NCBI RefSeq assembly: GCF_036346105.1
Contig: NZ_CP107811.1
Location: 5,103,501-5,167,500 of the forward strand
DNA: 64,000 bases
Source: Streptomyces sp. NBC_00539
GTDB lineage: Bacteria; Actinomycetota; Actinomycetes; Streptomycetales; Streptomycetaceae
Reading direction: 5' to 3'
The notes beneath the pieces were generated by a model. It was not told the DNA's origin. It was given only the letters and a program-made list of their open reading frames with translations, and did no database searches. The first letter of the stretch is position 1; the number at the start of each line of letters is the position of its first letter. The position numbers were made by a program, and so were the translations under genes. This document shows positions 27,646 to 38,440 of the stretch, piece by piece.

Positions 27646-28376
27646 TGCCCGCACCCACGCTTGAGCTGCTCCCCGCGGTCGACGTCCGCGACGGCCAGGC
27701 CGTACGCCTCGTGCACGGCGTGTCCGGCAGCGAGACCTCGTACGGCTCCCCGCTGGAGGCGGCCCTCGCCTGGCAGCGCGCCGGCGCCGAATGGCTGCAC
27801 CTGGTGGACCTGGACGCCGCCTTCGGCACCGGCGACAACCGCGCCCTGGTCGCCGAGATCACCGGCGCCATGGACATCAAGGTCGAGCTGTCCGGCGGCA
27901 TCCGCGACGACGCCTCGCTCGCCGCCGCCCTCGCCACCGGCTGCACCCGCGTCAACCTCGGCACCGCCGCCCTGGAGACCCCCGAGTGGGCCGCCAAGGC
28001 GATCGCCGAGCACGGCGACAAGATCGCCGTCGGGCTCGACGTGCGCGGCACCACCCTCAAGGGCCGCGGCTGGACCAGCGAGGGCGGGGACCTGTACGAG
28101 ACCCTGGCCCGCCTGGACTCCGAGGGCTGCGCCCGGTACGTCGTCACCGACATCGGCAAGGACGGCACGCTGACCGGCCCCAACCTGGAGCTGCTGCGGG
28201 GCGTCTGCGCCGCCACGGACCGGCCCGTCGTCGCCTCCGGCGGCATCTCCTCGCTGGACGACCTGCGGGCGCTGTCCGAGCTGGTGCCGCTGGGCGTCGA
28301 GGGCGCCATCGTCGGCAAGGCCCTGTACGCGAAGGCCTTCACCCTGGAAGAGGCCCTTCGGGTGGTGTCCGCATGA
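27645..28376 (+). CDS. priA: Bifunctional phosphoribosyl isomerase PriA (HisA/TrpF)
   Basis: A 243-aa (beta-alpha)8 barrel. It isomerises ProFAR in histidine synthesis and, in actinobacteria, also phosphoribosylanthranilate in tryptophan synthesis. Catalytic aspartates are expected at D13 (PAVDVRDG) and D169 ([14 protein letters not shown]). No trpF is visible near the trp genes in this window, which fits a dual role. Dual activity is inferred from family and genome context. Confidence 0.93.
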   Translation: MPAPTLELLPAVDVRDGQAVRLVHGVSGSETSYGSPLEAALAWQRAGAEWLHLVDLDAAFGTGDNRALVAEITGAMDIKVELSGGIRDDASLAAALATGCTRVNLGTAALETPEWAAKAIAEHGDKIAVGLDVRGTTLKGRGWTSEGGDLYETLARLDSEGCARYVVTDIGKDGTLTGPNLELLRGVCAATDRPVVASGGISSLDDLRALSELVPLGVEGAIVGKALYAKAFTLEEALRVVSA

Positions 28377-28759
28377 GCGCCTCCGACGCCGTGCGCCGGA
28401 TCTCCTCCGGCGGCCCCTACGAGGACGTCATCGGCTACAGCCGGGCCGTCGCACTGCCCAACGGCCTGGTCCTGGTCTCCGGCTGCACCGCGGCCGACGG
28501 CGGCGGCCCCTACGAGCAGGCGATCACCGCCTTCGGCGTCGCGTTCAAGGCGTTGGAGCAGGCCGGTCTCGGCCCCGAGCACGTGGTGCGCACCCGGATG
28601 TACCTCACGCACGCCCGGGACGTGGACGACGTGGGCCGCGCCCACAAGGAGCTGTTCGACGCGGTGCGCCCCGCCGCGTCCATGATCATCGTTTCCGGCT
28701 TCGTCGACCCGTCCATGGTCGTCGAGGTCGAGGTCGAAGCGTACGGAGGTGCCGCATGA
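28373..28759 (+). CDS. RidA/YjgF-family protein in the his operon
   Basis: A 128-aa RidA-type trimeric enzyme family that hydrolyses reactive enamine/imine intermediates. Motifs: [39 protein letters not shown] and [28 protein letters not shown]. It overlaps priA at ATGA and hisF at ATGA. Being embedded between priA and hisF, it may protect PLP enzymes such as HisC or TrpB from 2-aminoacrylate, which is inference. It lacks the Arg of the canonical SRxIPxE-type end, so its exact activity is open. Confidence 0.88.
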   Translation: MSASDAVRRISSGGPYEDVIGYSRAVALPNGLVLVSGCTAADGGGPYEQAITAFGVAFKALEQAGLGPEHVVRTRMYLTHARDVDDVGRAHKELFDAVRPAASMIIVSGFVDPSMVVEVEVEAYGGAA

Positions 28760-29511
28760 CCCTGGCCGTACGGGTGATCCCCTGCCTGGACGTGGACAAC
28801 GGCCGGGTCGTGAAGGGCGTCAACTTCCAGAACCTGCGGGACGCCGGCGACCCGGTGGAGATGGCCAAGCTCTACGACGCCGAGGGCGCGGACGAGCTGA
28901 CCTTCCTCGACATCACCGCGTCCTCCGGCAACCGCGAGACGACCTATGACGTGGTGCGCAGGACGGCGGAACAGGTCTTCATCCCGCTGACCGTGGGCGG
29001 CGGCGTACGCACCGCCGACGACGTGGACAGGCTGCTGCGCGCGGGCGCAGACAAGGTGGGCGTGAACACGGCCGCCATCGAGCGGCCCGAGCTGATCCGG
29101 GAGATCGCGGAGCGGTTCGGCCGGCAGGTCCTGGTGCTCTCCGTGGACGCGCGGCGCACCGCGTCCGGTGCCTTCGAGGTCACCACGCACGGCGGCCGCA
29201 AGAGCGCCGGCATCGACGCCGTCGAGTGGGCGCACCGGGCCGCCGAGCTGGGCGCCGGGGAGATCCTGCTGAACTCGATGGACGCCGACGGCACGAAGGA
29301 CGGCTACGACACCGAGATGATCGCCGCGGTCCGCGAGCACGTCCGCGTCCCGGTGATCGCCTCGGGCGGCGCCGGCAAGCTGGAGCACTTCCCGCCGGCC
29401 ATCGAAGCGGGCGCCGACGCGGTCCTCGCCGCCTCGGTGTTCCACTTCGGCGACCTGCGCATCGGCGAGGTCAAGAACACCCTCCGCGAGGCCGGCCACC
29501 CGGTCCGCTGA
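28756..29511 (+). CDS. hisF: Imidazole glycerol phosphate synthase subunit HisF
   Basis: A 251-aa (beta-alpha)8 cyclase subunit that uses HisH-derived ammonia to make IGP and AICAR from PRFAR. The opening [14 protein letters not shown] supplies the first catalytic aspartate. LVLSVDARR and [16 protein letters not shown] supply the second and the phosphate-binding region. Length matches the family (~255). ATGA overlap with ridA. Confidence 0.97.
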   Translation: MTLAVRVIPCLDVDNGRVVKGVNFQNLRDAGDPVEMAKLYDAEGADELTFLDITASSGNRETTYDVVRRTAEQVFIPLTVGGGVRTADDVDRLLRAGADKVGVNTAAIERPELIREIAERFGRQVLVLSVDARRTASGAFEVTTHGGRKSAGIDAVEWAHRAAELGAGEILLNSMDADGTKDGYDTEMIAAVREHVRVPVIASGGAGKLEHFPPAIEAGADAVLAASVFHFGDLRIGEVKNTLREAGHPVR

Positions 29512-29586
29512 CGCCCGGTCCGGGCGGGGAGGGCGCTCCGGCCCACCCCGCCCCGTCCCGGTTTCCCGCTCCGGACGCTCAGGACG

Positions 29587-30219
29587 TCAGATTCCGAGCT
29601 TGGCCGTCGTCAGACGGGCGATGGCCTCCTTCGGGCCGTCCAGTTCCACCGCGGCCGCGTCCTGGCGGCCGAAGCAGAACAGCGTCAGCTCGCCCGGCTC
29701 GCCGGTGACCGTTACCACCGGGGTCCCCTTGTGGGCGACGGCCGTGCGGCCGTCCGGGCGGCGCAGCACCAGGCCGACCGGCGAACGGCGGCCCGTCAGG
29801 CGGGCCAGCTTCTCCAGGCGGGACCAGAGCGCGTCCGAGAACACCGGGTCCAGCTGCCGCGGCGACCAGTCGGGCTGGGCGCGCCGGACGTCCTCGGCGT
29901 GGACGTAGAACTCCACCGCGTTCGCCGCCTCGTCGATCTGCTTGACCGAGTACAGGGACAGCTTCGGCGGCCCGGTACGGATCAGCCGGATCAGTTCCTC
30001 GTAGGGCTTGGCGGCGTACTCGGCCATCGCCTTGTCCAGGCGGGCCTTGAGCACGTTCAGCAGCAGGCCGCCGGCCGCGTCCGGGCGGCGCTCCCGCACG
30101 ACCACGTGCGCCGCCAGTTCCCGTGCGCTCCAGCCGTCGCACAGCGTCGGCGCCTCCGGTCCCGCCGCCTCCAACAGATCGGCCAGCAGCAGTCGTTCAC
30201 GCTTCGCATGGGTAGACAT
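29587..30219 (-). CDS. TIGR03085-type metal-binding (mycothiol/DinB-fold) protein
   Basis: A 210-aa protein of the maleylpyruvate isomerase/DinB-like superfamily. [36 protein letters not shown] has the typical helical N-terminus with a His ligand (AAHVVVRE). [13 protein letters not shown] carries the second metal-binding His in the middle (HAEDVRR). Such proteins often act on mycothiol adducts, but substrate is unknown. The ATG at 30219 is used. Between hisF and hisI, on the opposite strand to both. Confidence 0.85.
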   Translation of the reverse strand: MSTHAKRERLLLADLLEAAGPEAPTLCDGWSARELAAHVVVRERRPDAAGGLLLNVLKARLDKAMAEYAAKPYEELIRLIRTGPPKLSLYSVKQIDEAANAVEFYVHAEDVRRAQPDWSPRQLDPVFSDALWSRLEKLARLTGRRSPVGLVLRRPDGRTAVAHKGTPVVTVTGEPGELTLFCFGRQDAAAVELDGPKEAIARLTTAKLGI

Positions 30220-30311
30220 GGTGGCCAGCCTACGGCCGGAACCCGCCCCGTGCCTGCTCATCAGGCGGACAGTCGTCGGTGATCGTGACCCGCGCCCGGC
30301 ACAATGGCCCC

Positions 30312-30668
30312 ATGAGTACGACCTCCCTCGATCCCGCCATCGCCGCCCGCCTGAGGCGCTCCGCGGACGGTCTGGTACCGGCCATCGCCCAGCAGTACGA
30401 CACCGGTGAGGTGCTCATGCTCGGCTGGATGGACGACGAGGCCCTGCACCGGACCCTGACCACCGGACGCTGTACCTACTGGTCGCGCAGCCGTCAGGAG
30501 TACTGGGTCAAGGGGGATACTTCCGGCCACTTCCAGCACGTGAAGTCCGTCGCCCTCGACTGCGACGCCGACACCGTGCTCGTGAAGGTCGACCAGGTCG
30601 GGGCCGCCTGTCACACGGGTGCCCGGACCTGTTTCGACGCCGATGTCCTCCCGCTGGCCGCCGAATAG
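30312..30668 (+). CDS. hisI: Phosphoribosyl-AMP cyclohydrolase
   Basis: A 118-aa monofunctional HisI that opens the adenine ring of PR-AMP (step 3). Motifs: [55 protein letters not shown], and CHTGARTCF, which carry the zinc cysteines. No HisE domain is fused. trpE follows after 19 bp, so hisI and trpE are likely cotranscribed, linking the two pathways. The ATG at 30312 is preferred over upstream in-frame codons. Confidence 0.96.
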   Translation: MSTTSLDPAIAARLRRSADGLVPAIAQQYDTGEVLMLGWMDDEALHRTLTTGRCTYWSRSRQEYWVKGDTSGHFQHVKSVALDCDADTVLVKVDQVGAACHTGARTCFDADVLPLAAE

Positions 30669-30687
30669 CTAGGTAGGGTCCCACGCC

Positions 30688-32178
<1,491 letters not shown>

Positions 32179-32201
32179 GCCGGTAGGGGATAGTGGGGTA
32201 C

Positions 32202-32849
32202 GTGAGTGCCGTACCCCCGCCCCGATCCGATGCCGCGCCCGTGTCCGAGCCCGAGGCTCCCGACAGCCGCGGCGCCCGCCGCAGCGTGGCCGTCGCCCTG
32301 CTGCTCGGCGCGCTCGGCGCCACCGTCGTCCTGCTCGCCTCCGGCCGGGTCTGGGCCCGGGGCAGCGCCGTCGTCGCGGGGGGTTCCCTCCCGCTGAGCG
32401 CGGACGGGCAGGCCGTCACCGGGCTGCCGGCCGCGCTGGCCATCGTCGCGCTCGCCGCCCTGGTCGCGGTGTTCGCCGTACGCGGCAAGAGCCGGCTGCT
32501 GGTGTCCGCGCTGCTGGCGCTGAGCGGTCTGGGCGCGGCGCTGGCCGCGGTCACCGCCGCCGACGACCGCCGGGCGCTGGACGAGAAGGCCGCCACCACG
32601 ACCGCGGACACCGCCGCGCGGGTGGCGGAGCTCTCCCACACCCCCTGGCCCTACGTCACCGCCGGCGGAGCGGTCCTCATCCTGCTGGCCGGACTGCTGG
32701 CCCTGCGCTTCGGCAGGACCTGGCCCGCGATGGGCGGACGCTACGAACGCGACGGCAGCCCCCGGCCGCGCAAGGCCGCGGTGGTGGACCCGGAGCGGCC
32801 CGAGGATCTGTGGAAGGCTCTGGACCGGGGCGAGGACCCGACCCACTGA
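32202..32849 (+). CDS. TIGR02234-type membrane protein of the trp cluster
   Basis: A 215-aa protein matching the trp-locus membrane family found between trpE and trpC in actinobacteria. There are four hydrophobic segments (~25-43, 67-87, 92-112 and 150-170) and a hydrophilic tail ending DPERPEDLWKALDRGEDPT. GTG at 32202 is chosen because AGGGGA lies ~11 nt upstream. The GTG at 32193 is only 2 nt from the same SD. Function unknown; genomic association with tryptophan synthesis is consistent. Confidence 0.85.
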   Translation: MSAVPPPRSDAAPVSEPEAPDSRGARRSVAVALLLGALGATVVLLASGRVWARGSAVVAGGSLPLSADGQAVTGLPAALAIVALAALVAVFAVRGKSRLLVSALLALSGLGAALAAVTAADDRRALDEKAATTTADTAARVAELSHTPWPYVTAGGAVLILLAGLLALRFGRTWPAMGGRYERDGSPRPRKAAVVDPERPEDLWKALDRGEDPTH

Positions 32850-32946
32850 CAGCACGCGGCGCCCGGTGCGGGACAATGGTCATCGAGCGTTCGACACAGA
32901 CCGCGTTCGGTACAGCACTGCGCGACAGAGCAACGAGGAGCAACTC

Positions 32947-33198
32947 ATGGCGGGCACGCATCACGGACACACCCCGGCCGCCTGGACCGGTGTCATCATC
33001 GCCTTCATCGGTTTCTGCATCTCCGGCGCCTTCATGGTGCTGGCCAACCCGCTCGGCTTCTGGGCCGGCCTGGTCGTCGTCGCGCTCGGCGGTGTCGTCG
33101 GCATGGCGATGAAGGCCGCGGGCATGGGCGCCCCGAAGCCCGCGCACGAGGACCTCGCACAGGTCATCGCCGCCAACAAGCTGGCCGCGAAGGTCTGA
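32947..33198 (+). CDS. HGxxPAAW-family small membrane protein
   Basis: An 83-aa protein opening MAGTHHGHTPAAWTG, the motif that names the family, followed by two hydrophobic helices (~14-33 and 38-58) and a short hydrophilic tail. GAGGAG is 6 nt upstream of the ATG. It lies in the trp cluster, downstream of the TIGR02234 protein. Function unknown. Confidence 0.85.
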   Translation: MAGTHHGHTPAAWTGVIIAFIGFCISGAFMVLANPLGFWAGLVVVALGGVVGMAMKAAGMGAPKPAHEDLAQVIAANKLAAKV

Positions 33199-33250
33199 GC
33201 CGGCCGTCGCGCCATCGGTCCGTCCGGCACGGCCGAGCGGCGCGGCTCCG

Positions 33251-33281
33251 AAAGGCGCGGCCCCGTCGGGCTGCGCCTTTT
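33251..33281 (+). terminator. Terminator after the HGxxPAAW gene
   Basis: AAAGGCGCGGCCC (33251-33263) pairs with GGGCTGCGCCTTT (33268-33280) through 13 bp, one G-U, with loop CGTC, followed by TTTT. It is one of the few intrinsic-looking terminators with a U run here. Confidence 0.85.
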
Positions 33282-33306
33282 CGTCATGAGCGGAGACAAT
33301 CACCGC

Positions 33307-33765
33307 GTGGACGCCTTTCACACCCCCGGTCCCGCGCACGTACGGCCCAGCGCGCCGCCCCCGGTCTCCCGGGCCCGCAGGCTCGCCGCTCCCGTGCTCA
33401 CGCTGGCCGGGACGGTCGCCGCGTTCACGTACGTGGGCGCCGTCGACCCGAACCAGCCGGGCCACTACCCCGTCTGCCCGCTGCTGCGGCTGACCGGGAT
33501 CCTGTGCCCGGGCTGCGGCGGGCTGCGCAGCGCGCACGCCTTCGCCCACGGCGATCTGGTGACCGCGCTCGGCGACAACGCCGTCGCCGTCCTCGGCTAC
33601 TTCCTCTTCGCCGCGTTCCTGGGCCTGTGGCTCGTCCGGGCCGCGCGCGGCGGGCCGCCGCCGAGGATCGCCCTCAAGCCGGCGTACTGGTGGGGCGTGG
33701 GAGCGGTCGTGCTGGCCTTCGCCGTCGTCCGCAACCTGCCCTTCGGCTCGTCCCTGGCCCCCTGA
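33307..33765 (+). CDS. DUF2752 membrane protein
   Basis: A 152-aa protein (GTG at 33307; an ATG at 33286 would add 7 residues but lies only 5 nt after the terminator without an SD). DUF2752 signature: CPLLRLTGILCPGCGGLRSAHAFAHGD, with three hydrophobic segments (~25-45, 83-103 and 125-143). The CPGCG cluster could bind a metal or haem, but no function is established. GGAG lies ~11 nt upstream of the GTG. Confidence 0.82.
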   Translation: MDAFHTPGPAHVRPSAPPPVSRARRLAAPVLTLAGTVAAFTYVGAVDPNQPGHYPVCPLLRLTGILCPGCGGLRSAHAFAHGDLVTALGDNAVAVLGYFLFAAFLGLWLVRAARGGPPPRIALKPAYWWGVGAVVLAFAVVRNLPFGSSLAP

Positions 33766-33892
33766 GACGGGTGGGGCGCGGGGGGAAGCCGGTATTCCGC
33801 AGGAAGCGCATATTCCGACTGTCCAGTCCATGGGACACCCGTACGCTCCGTGCGGAGGCCGTGGCGACCTGCGGATACCATTTGAGTGCTGA

Positions 33893-33918
33893 CCTTGCAG
33901 GGGAACGTGTCTGCAAGG
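33893..33918 (+). promoter_or_regulatory. Hairpin in the trpC leader
   Basis: CCTTGCAG (33893-33900) and CTGCAAGG (33911-33918) form a perfect 8-bp stem with a 10-nt loop, ending 37 nt before the trpC GTG. It could be a transcriptional or translational control element. I see no Trp-rich leader peptide around it. Confidence 0.4.
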
Positions 33919-33955
33919 CGGCCGACCGTCATCGACCCGGAAGGGGGCCGCTCGC

Positions 33956-34765
33956 GTGAGTGTGCTCGACGAGATCATCGAAGGGGTCCGCGAAGACCTT
34001 GCCGAACGGCAGGCCCGCGTGAGCCTCGACGAGCTCAAGGAGCGTGCCGCCAAGGCGCCCCAGGCCAAGGACGGTGTCGCCGCCCTGCGTGGCGACAGCG
34101 TCAAGGTGATCTGCGAGGTGAAGCGCTCCAGCCCCTCCAAGGGCGCGCTCGCCGCGATCGCCGATCCGGCCGGGCTCGCCGCCGACTACGAGGCGGGCGG
34201 TGCGGCGGTCATCTCCGTCCTCACCGAGCAGCGTCGTTTCGGCGGCTCGCTGGCCGACCTGGAGGCCGTCCGCGCCCGCGTGGACATCCCGATCCTGCGC
34301 AAGGACTTCATCGTCACCGCGTACCAGCTGTGGGAGGCCCGCGCCTACGGCGCCGACCTGGCCCTGCTGATCGTCGCGGCCCTGGAGCAGGAAGCCCTCG
34401 TCTCCCTCATCGAGCGGGCCCAGTCCATCGGGCTGACCCCGCTGGTCGAGGTCCACGACGAGGACGAGGTCGAGCGCGCCGTCGCCGCCGGCGCCAAGAT
34501 CATCGGTGTCAACGCGCGCAACCTCAAGGACCTCAAGGTCGACCGCTCCACCTTCGAGCGCGTCGTCGAGGCCATCCCCGACCACATCGTCAAGGTCGCC
34601 GAGTCCGGCATCCGCGGACCGCACGACCTGATCGCGTACGCCAACGAGGGCGCCGACGCCGTCCTCGTCGGGGAGTCCCTGGTCACCGGACGCGACCCCA
34701 AGGCGGCCGTGGCCGACCTGGTGGCCGCCGGCGCCCACCCCGCCCTGCGGCACGGGCGGAGCTGA
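33956..34765 (+). CDS. trpC: Indole-3-glycerol phosphate synthase
   Basis: A 269-aa (beta-alpha)8 enzyme that closes the indole ring from CdRP. Motifs: [52 protein letters not shown], and [12 protein letters not shown], which carry the catalytic Lys/Glu residues. The GTG at 33956 has a purine-rich GGAAGGGGG ~10 nt upstream. A trpM-like gene follows after 7 bp. Confidence 0.96.
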   Translation: MSVLDEIIEGVREDLAERQARVSLDELKERAAKAPQAKDGVAALRGDSVKVICEVKRSSPSKGALAAIADPAGLAADYEAGGAAVISVLTEQRRFGGSLADLEAVRARVDIPILRKDFIVTAYQLWEARAYGADLALLIVAALEQEALVSLIERAQSIGLTPLVEVHDEDEVERAVAAGAKIIGVNARNLKDLKVDRSTFERVVEAIPDHIVKVAESGIRGPHDLIAYANEGADAVLVGESLVTGRDPKAAVADLVAAGAHPALRHGRS

Positions 34766-34772
34766 CCCACCC

Positions 34773-34982
34773 GTGCCCGTCTCCCGCTCCTGCGTCCGCA
34801 CCCGCCCGGGCCACGGCCCGGCCGGTGTGCCGACGGCGCACGCGCCGCTGGCGCGCGGCTGCCGCCCCCGCGGCTGCCGCGCCCCCGCCCGGCGCGTGCA
34901 CGGCCGACGGGTGCGGTACGTGATCGGCTCCGAGCCCGGGCAGGTCAACGGCATGCGATGGCGCCCCTCGCCCGCGCCGTGA
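34773..34982 (+). CDS. trpM: TrpM-like small protein between trpC and trpB
   Basis: A 69-aa, very basic ORF (Arg-rich, few acids). Its C-terminal part ([19 protein letters not shown]) looks like the conserved end of the streptomycete TrpM/TrpX protein, which in S. coelicolor lies between trpC and trpB and modulates tryptophan synthesis. That identification is from memory. GGAG lies ~11 nt upstream of the GTG at 34773. Alternative in-frame starts exist, so the N-terminus is uncertain. Confidence 0.7.
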   Translation: MPVSRSCVRTRPGHGPAGVPTAHAPLARGCRPRGCRAPARRVHGRRVRYVIGSEPGQVNGMRWRPSPAP

Positions 34983-35178
34983 CGACGGCTGCCCCGCCCC
35001 GGTACCCCTGACGTACCGGCCGGGCACCCTCGTACGGCCCGCCGTCCCGAGCCGCCGGCTCCGGACGCGGGCCGCTCCGTCCGTTTGCCCACCACCCCTC
35101 CCAGCGGGGTGCGCGGGCCACGGACCGGCGGCGCAATACGGTGAAGCCATCCCGTCGCACCCCGTAGGAGTAGTGGAC
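34983..35178 (+). promoter_or_regulatory. trpM-trpB intergenic region with two hairpins
   Basis: This 196-bp gap holds CCGGTAC ... GTACCGG (34999-35019) and CACCCC ... GGGGTG (35094-35111). Either could separate trpM from trpB or regulate readthrough. trpB itself has a strong GTAGGAG site at 35164-35170. No coding signal seen. Confidence 0.4.
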
Positions 35179-36453
35179 ATGTCCACCCACTCGTTCTTCA
35201 TCCCGGACCCGCAGGGTCTGGTCCCCAACGCCGAGGGCTACTTCGGCGACTTCGGCGGCAAGTTCATCCCGGAGGCGCTCGTCGCCGCCGTGGACGAGGT
35301 CGCCGTCGAATACGACAAGGCCAAGAGCGACCCGTCCTTCGCCGCCGAGCTCAACGAGCTCATGGTCAACTACACGGGCCGCCCCAGCGCCCTCACCGAG
35401 GTGCCCCGCTTCGCCGAGCACGCGGGCGGCGCACGGATCTTCCTCAAGCGCGAGGACCTCAACCACACCGGCTCGCACAAGATCAACAACGTGCTGGGCC
35501 AGGCGCTGCTCACCAAGCGCATGGGCAAGACCCGCGTCATCGCCGAGACCGGCGCCGGACAGCACGGCGTGGCGACCGCCACCGCGTGCGCCCTCTTCGG
35601 CCTCGACTGCACCATCTACATGGGCGAGATCGACACGCAGCGCCAGGCCCTGAACGTGGCCCGCATGCGCATGCTGGGCGCCGAGGTCATCGCCGTGAAG
35701 TCCGGCTCCCGGACCCTCAAGGACGCCATCAACGAGGCGTTCCGCGACTGGGTCGCCAACGTGGACCAGACCCACTACCTCTTCGGCACCGTCGCCGGCC
35801 CCCACCCCTTCCCGGCCATGGTCCGCGACTTCCACCGCGTCATCGGCGTCGAAGCCCGCCGCCAGATCCTGGAGCGCGCCGGCCGCCTGCCCGACGCCGT
35901 CGCGGCCTGCGTCGGCGGCGGCTCCAACGCCATCGGCCTCTTCCACGCCTTCATCCCCGACGCGGACGTCCGACTCGTCGGCTTCGAGCCCGCCGGGCAC
36001 GGGGTGGAGAGCGGCGAGCACGCGGCGACCCTGACCGCCGGCGAGCCCGGCATCCTGCACGGCTCGCGCTCCTACGTCCTCCAGGACGAGGAGGGCCAGA
36101 TCACCGAGCCCTACTCCATCTCCGCCGGTCTGGACTACCCGGGCATCGGTCCCGAGCACTCCTACCTCAAGGACACCGGCCGCGGCGAGTACCGCGCGGT
36201 CACCGACGACGCCGCGATGCAGGCCCTGCGCCTGCTGTCCCGCACGGAGGGCATCATCCCGGCGATCGAGTCCGCGCACGCCCTCGCGGGCGCGCTGGAC
36301 CTCGGCCGGGAACTCGGCCCGGACGGGCTGATCGTGGTCAACCTGTCCGGTCGCGGCGACAAGGACATGGACACGGCCGCCCGCTACTTCGGGCTGTACG
36401 ACACCGACGGGGAAGTCGCCGAGAACGAGTTCGCCGAGGGGGACGACAAGTGA
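35179..36453 (+). CDS. trpB: Tryptophan synthase beta subunit
   Basis: A 424-aa PLP enzyme that makes tryptophan from indole and serine. The PLP lysine is K101 in [50 protein letters not shown] and [12 protein letters not shown] are family signatures. The ATG at 35179 has GTAGGAG 8 nt upstream. A GTG at 35173 is too close to that site. The stop overlaps the trpA GTG (GTGA). Confidence 0.97.
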   Translation: MSTHSFFIPDPQGLVPNAEGYFGDFGGKFIPEALVAAVDEVAVEYDKAKSDPSFAAELNELMVNYTGRPSALTEVPRFAEHAGGARIFLKREDLNHTGSHKINNVLGQALLTKRMGKTRVIAETGAGQHGVATATACALFGLDCTIYMGEIDTQRQALNVARMRMLGAEVIAVKSGSRTLKDAINEAFRDWVANVDQTHYLFGTVAGPHPFPAMVRDFHRVIGVEARRQILERAGRLPDAVAACVGGGSNAIGLFHAFIPDADVRLVGFEPAGHGVESGEHAATLTAGEPGILHGSRSYVLQDEEGQITEPYSISAGLDYPGIGPEHSYLKDTGRGEYRAVTDDAAMQALRLLSRTEGIIPAIESAHALAGALDLGRELGPDGLIVVNLSGRGDKDMDTAARYFGLYDTDGEVAENEFAEGDDK

Positions 36454-37268
36454 GCGCCAACGGAAACATCGAGCTGCTGTCCGCGACCCTCGCCAAGGCG
36501 AAGTCGGAGGACCGGGCCGCCCTCGTCGCCTACCTCCCGGCCGGCTTCCCGACCGTCGACGGCGGCATCGAGGCGGTCAAGGCCGTCGTCGCCGGCGGCG
36601 CCGACGTGGTCGAGATCGGCCTGCCGCACAGCGACCCGGTCCTGGACGGCCCCGTCATCCAGACCGCCGACGACATCGCCCTGCGCGGCGGCGTGAAGAT
36701 CGCCGACGTCATGCGCACCGTGCGCGAGGCGTACGAGGCCACCGGGGTCCCGATCCTGGTGATGACCTACTGGAACCCCATCGACCGCTACGGCGTCGAG
36801 CGGTTCACGGCCGAACTCGCGGCGGCGGGCGGCGCGGGCTGCATCCTGCCCGACCTGCCGGTCCAGGAGTCGGCGCTGTGGCGCGAACACGCGGCGAAGC
36901 ACGGGCTCGCCACCGTCTTCGTCGTCGCGCCGAGCAGCCGGGACGCGCGCCTGGCCACGATCACCGCGGCCGGCTCGGGCTTCGTCTACGCCGCGTCCCT
37001 GATGGGCGTCACCGGCACCCGGGAGTCGGTCGGCGACCAGGCCCAGGACCTGGTGCGACGCACCCGCGCCACCACCGACCTGCCCGTCTGCGTGGGCCTC
37101 GGCGTCTCCAACGCCGCCCAGGCCGAGCAGGTGGCCGGCTTCGCGGACGGTGTGATCGTCGGCTCCGCCTTCGTGAAGCTGCTGCTGGACGCCCCGGACC
37201 TGGAAACCGGGCTCGAGGGCGTGCGGGCGCTGGCGGGCGAGCTTGCGGAAGGCGTACGCAGGTCCTGA
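36450..37268 (+). CDS. trpA: Tryptophan synthase alpha subunit
   Basis: A 272-aa (beta-alpha)8 subunit that cleaves indole-3-glycerol phosphate. [19 protein letters not shown] holds the catalytic Glu and Asp; [14 protein letters not shown] and [30 protein letters not shown] are later family motifs. GTGA overlap with trpB lets the two subunits be made at equal ratio. Followed by the operon terminator. Confidence 0.97.
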   Translation: MSANGNIELLSATLAKAKSEDRAALVAYLPAGFPTVDGGIEAVKAVVAGGADVVEIGLPHSDPVLDGPVIQTADDIALRGGVKIADVMRTVREAYEATGVPILVMTYWNPIDRYGVERFTAELAAAGGAGCILPDLPVQESALWREHAAKHGLATVFVVAPSSRDARLATITAAGSGFVYAASLMGVTGTRESVGDQAQDLVRRTRATTDLPVCVGLGVSNAAQAEQVAGFADGVIVGSAFVKLLLDAPDLETGLEGVRALAGELAEGVRRS

Positions 37269-37319
37269 CGCCGGACGGGCCGGGACCGGGGTTCTGTAGC
37301 CCGATCGAGTGGAAGTGGG

Positions 37320-37349
37320 AGCGGGGAGGCACGCGAGTGCCTCCCCGCT
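37320..37349 (+). terminator. Terminator of the trp operon
   Basis: AGCGGGGAGGCAC (37320-37332) pairs perfectly with GTGCCTCCCCGCT (37337-37349) around a GCGA tetraloop. The start of the next gene lies only 14 nt downstream. Confidence 0.88.
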
Positions 37350-37363
37350 TCGTTTGGCCGCAC

Positions 37364-38362
37364 GTGAGCGAGAAGAACGACGGTGCGAACCGCGATGCGA
37401 CGAAACGATCTGCCCGAGAGCGACTCCTCGCGGAGCGCGAGCGGCAGAAGAAGAAGGACAAGCGCCGCCGGACCCTCATCGTGTCCGCGGCGGTGGTCGG
37501 CGTACTCGGCCTGGCCGCGGTCGTCGGCCTGATCGCGGCGAACACCGGCAAGGGCGACAAGTCCGCCAAGGCGGGCCCGGTGGCCGCCCCCTCCGGGGCC
37601 ACCGGCAAGGACGCGCTCGCCATCCAGACGGGCAAGCCCGAGGCCAAGTCGACCCTCACCGTGTGGGAGGACTTCCGCTGCCCGGCCTGCAAGGCGTTCG
37701 AGGACAACTACCGGACCACGGTCCACGACCTGGAGGCCAGGGGACTGCTCAAGGTCGACTACCACCTGGTCACCCTGATCGACGGCAACATGAGCGGCAC
37801 CGGCTCCCTCAAGGCGGCGAACGCCGCCGCCTGCGCGCAGGACGCCGGCAAGTTCCCCGCCTACCACGACGTGCTCTTCCAGAACCAGCCGCAGGAAGCC
37901 GACGACGCCTACGGCAAGAACCCCAGGCTGCTGGAGCTGGCGGGCAAGGTGCAGGGGCTGGACACCCCCGCGTTCCGCTCCTGCGTGGAGAGCGGTACGC
38001 ACAACAGCTGGGTCGCGAAGTCGCACGAGGCGTTCCGCGCCGGGAAGTTCCGCGGGACGCCGAGCGTGCTGCTGAACGGCAAGGACATCTTCGCCGACCA
38101 GGCCAACCCGCTGACCCCGCAGAAGCTCAAGGAGGCGGTGGAGACCGCCGCCAAGGGCAACGGGGGCGCCGCGGCGAACCCGAAGGGGTCGGGAGCACCG
38201 TCGGCCCCGCCGTCACCGTCGGCTTCACCCTCGGGGAAGTCCTCGTCCTCCTCGTCCTCCTCGTCGTCGTCCCTGTCGTCGTCGTCCTCGTCGTCGTCCT
38301 CGGTTTCCGGCGGCAGGGCCGGCGGCGGGAGCCCGGCCAAGGCGGGAGCCACGGCGGACTGA
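37364..38362 (+). CDS. Membrane-anchored DsbA-like protein with poly-Ser tail
   Basis: A 332-aa protein with the same plan as the one at 9833-10627: basic N-terminus (RERLLAERERQKKKDKRRR), one membrane helix (~39-62), then a thioredoxin-fold domain with CPAC at C106-C109 and cis-Pro region FRGTPSVLLNGKD. The C-terminal ~60 residues are Ser/Pro/Gly-rich, including a run of 7 and a run of 8 or more Ser (38236-38310). The GTG at 37364 is the likely start. It has weak SD and lies just beyond the trp terminator. Confidence 0.88.
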   Translation: MSEKNDGANRDATKRSARERLLAERERQKKKDKRRRTLIVSAAVVGVLGLAAVVGLIAANTGKGDKSAKAGPVAAPSGATGKDALAIQTGKPEAKSTLTVWEDFRCPACKAFEDNYRTTVHDLEARGLLKVDYHLVTLIDGNMSGTGSLKAANAAACAQDAGKFPAYHDVLFQNQPQEADDAYGKNPRLLELAGKVQGLDTPAFRSCVESGTHNSWVAKSHEAFRAGKFRGTPSVLLNGKDIFADQANPLTPQKLKEAVETAAKGNGGAAANPKGSGAPSAPPSPSASPSGKSSSSSSSSSSSLSSSSSSSSSVSGGRAGGGSPAKAGATAD

Positions 38363-38440
38363 GCGACCGTATCGATTTCACCGCAGGTTGCCGGGCGGGT
38401 TGCGGTGGGTACCGCCCGGCAGGGTAGCGTCGGTCCTGCC

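Noticed and set aside
29512-29586. A terminator after hisF
   Set aside because: GC-rich inverted segments are present, but no clean stem stood out, so none was annotated.
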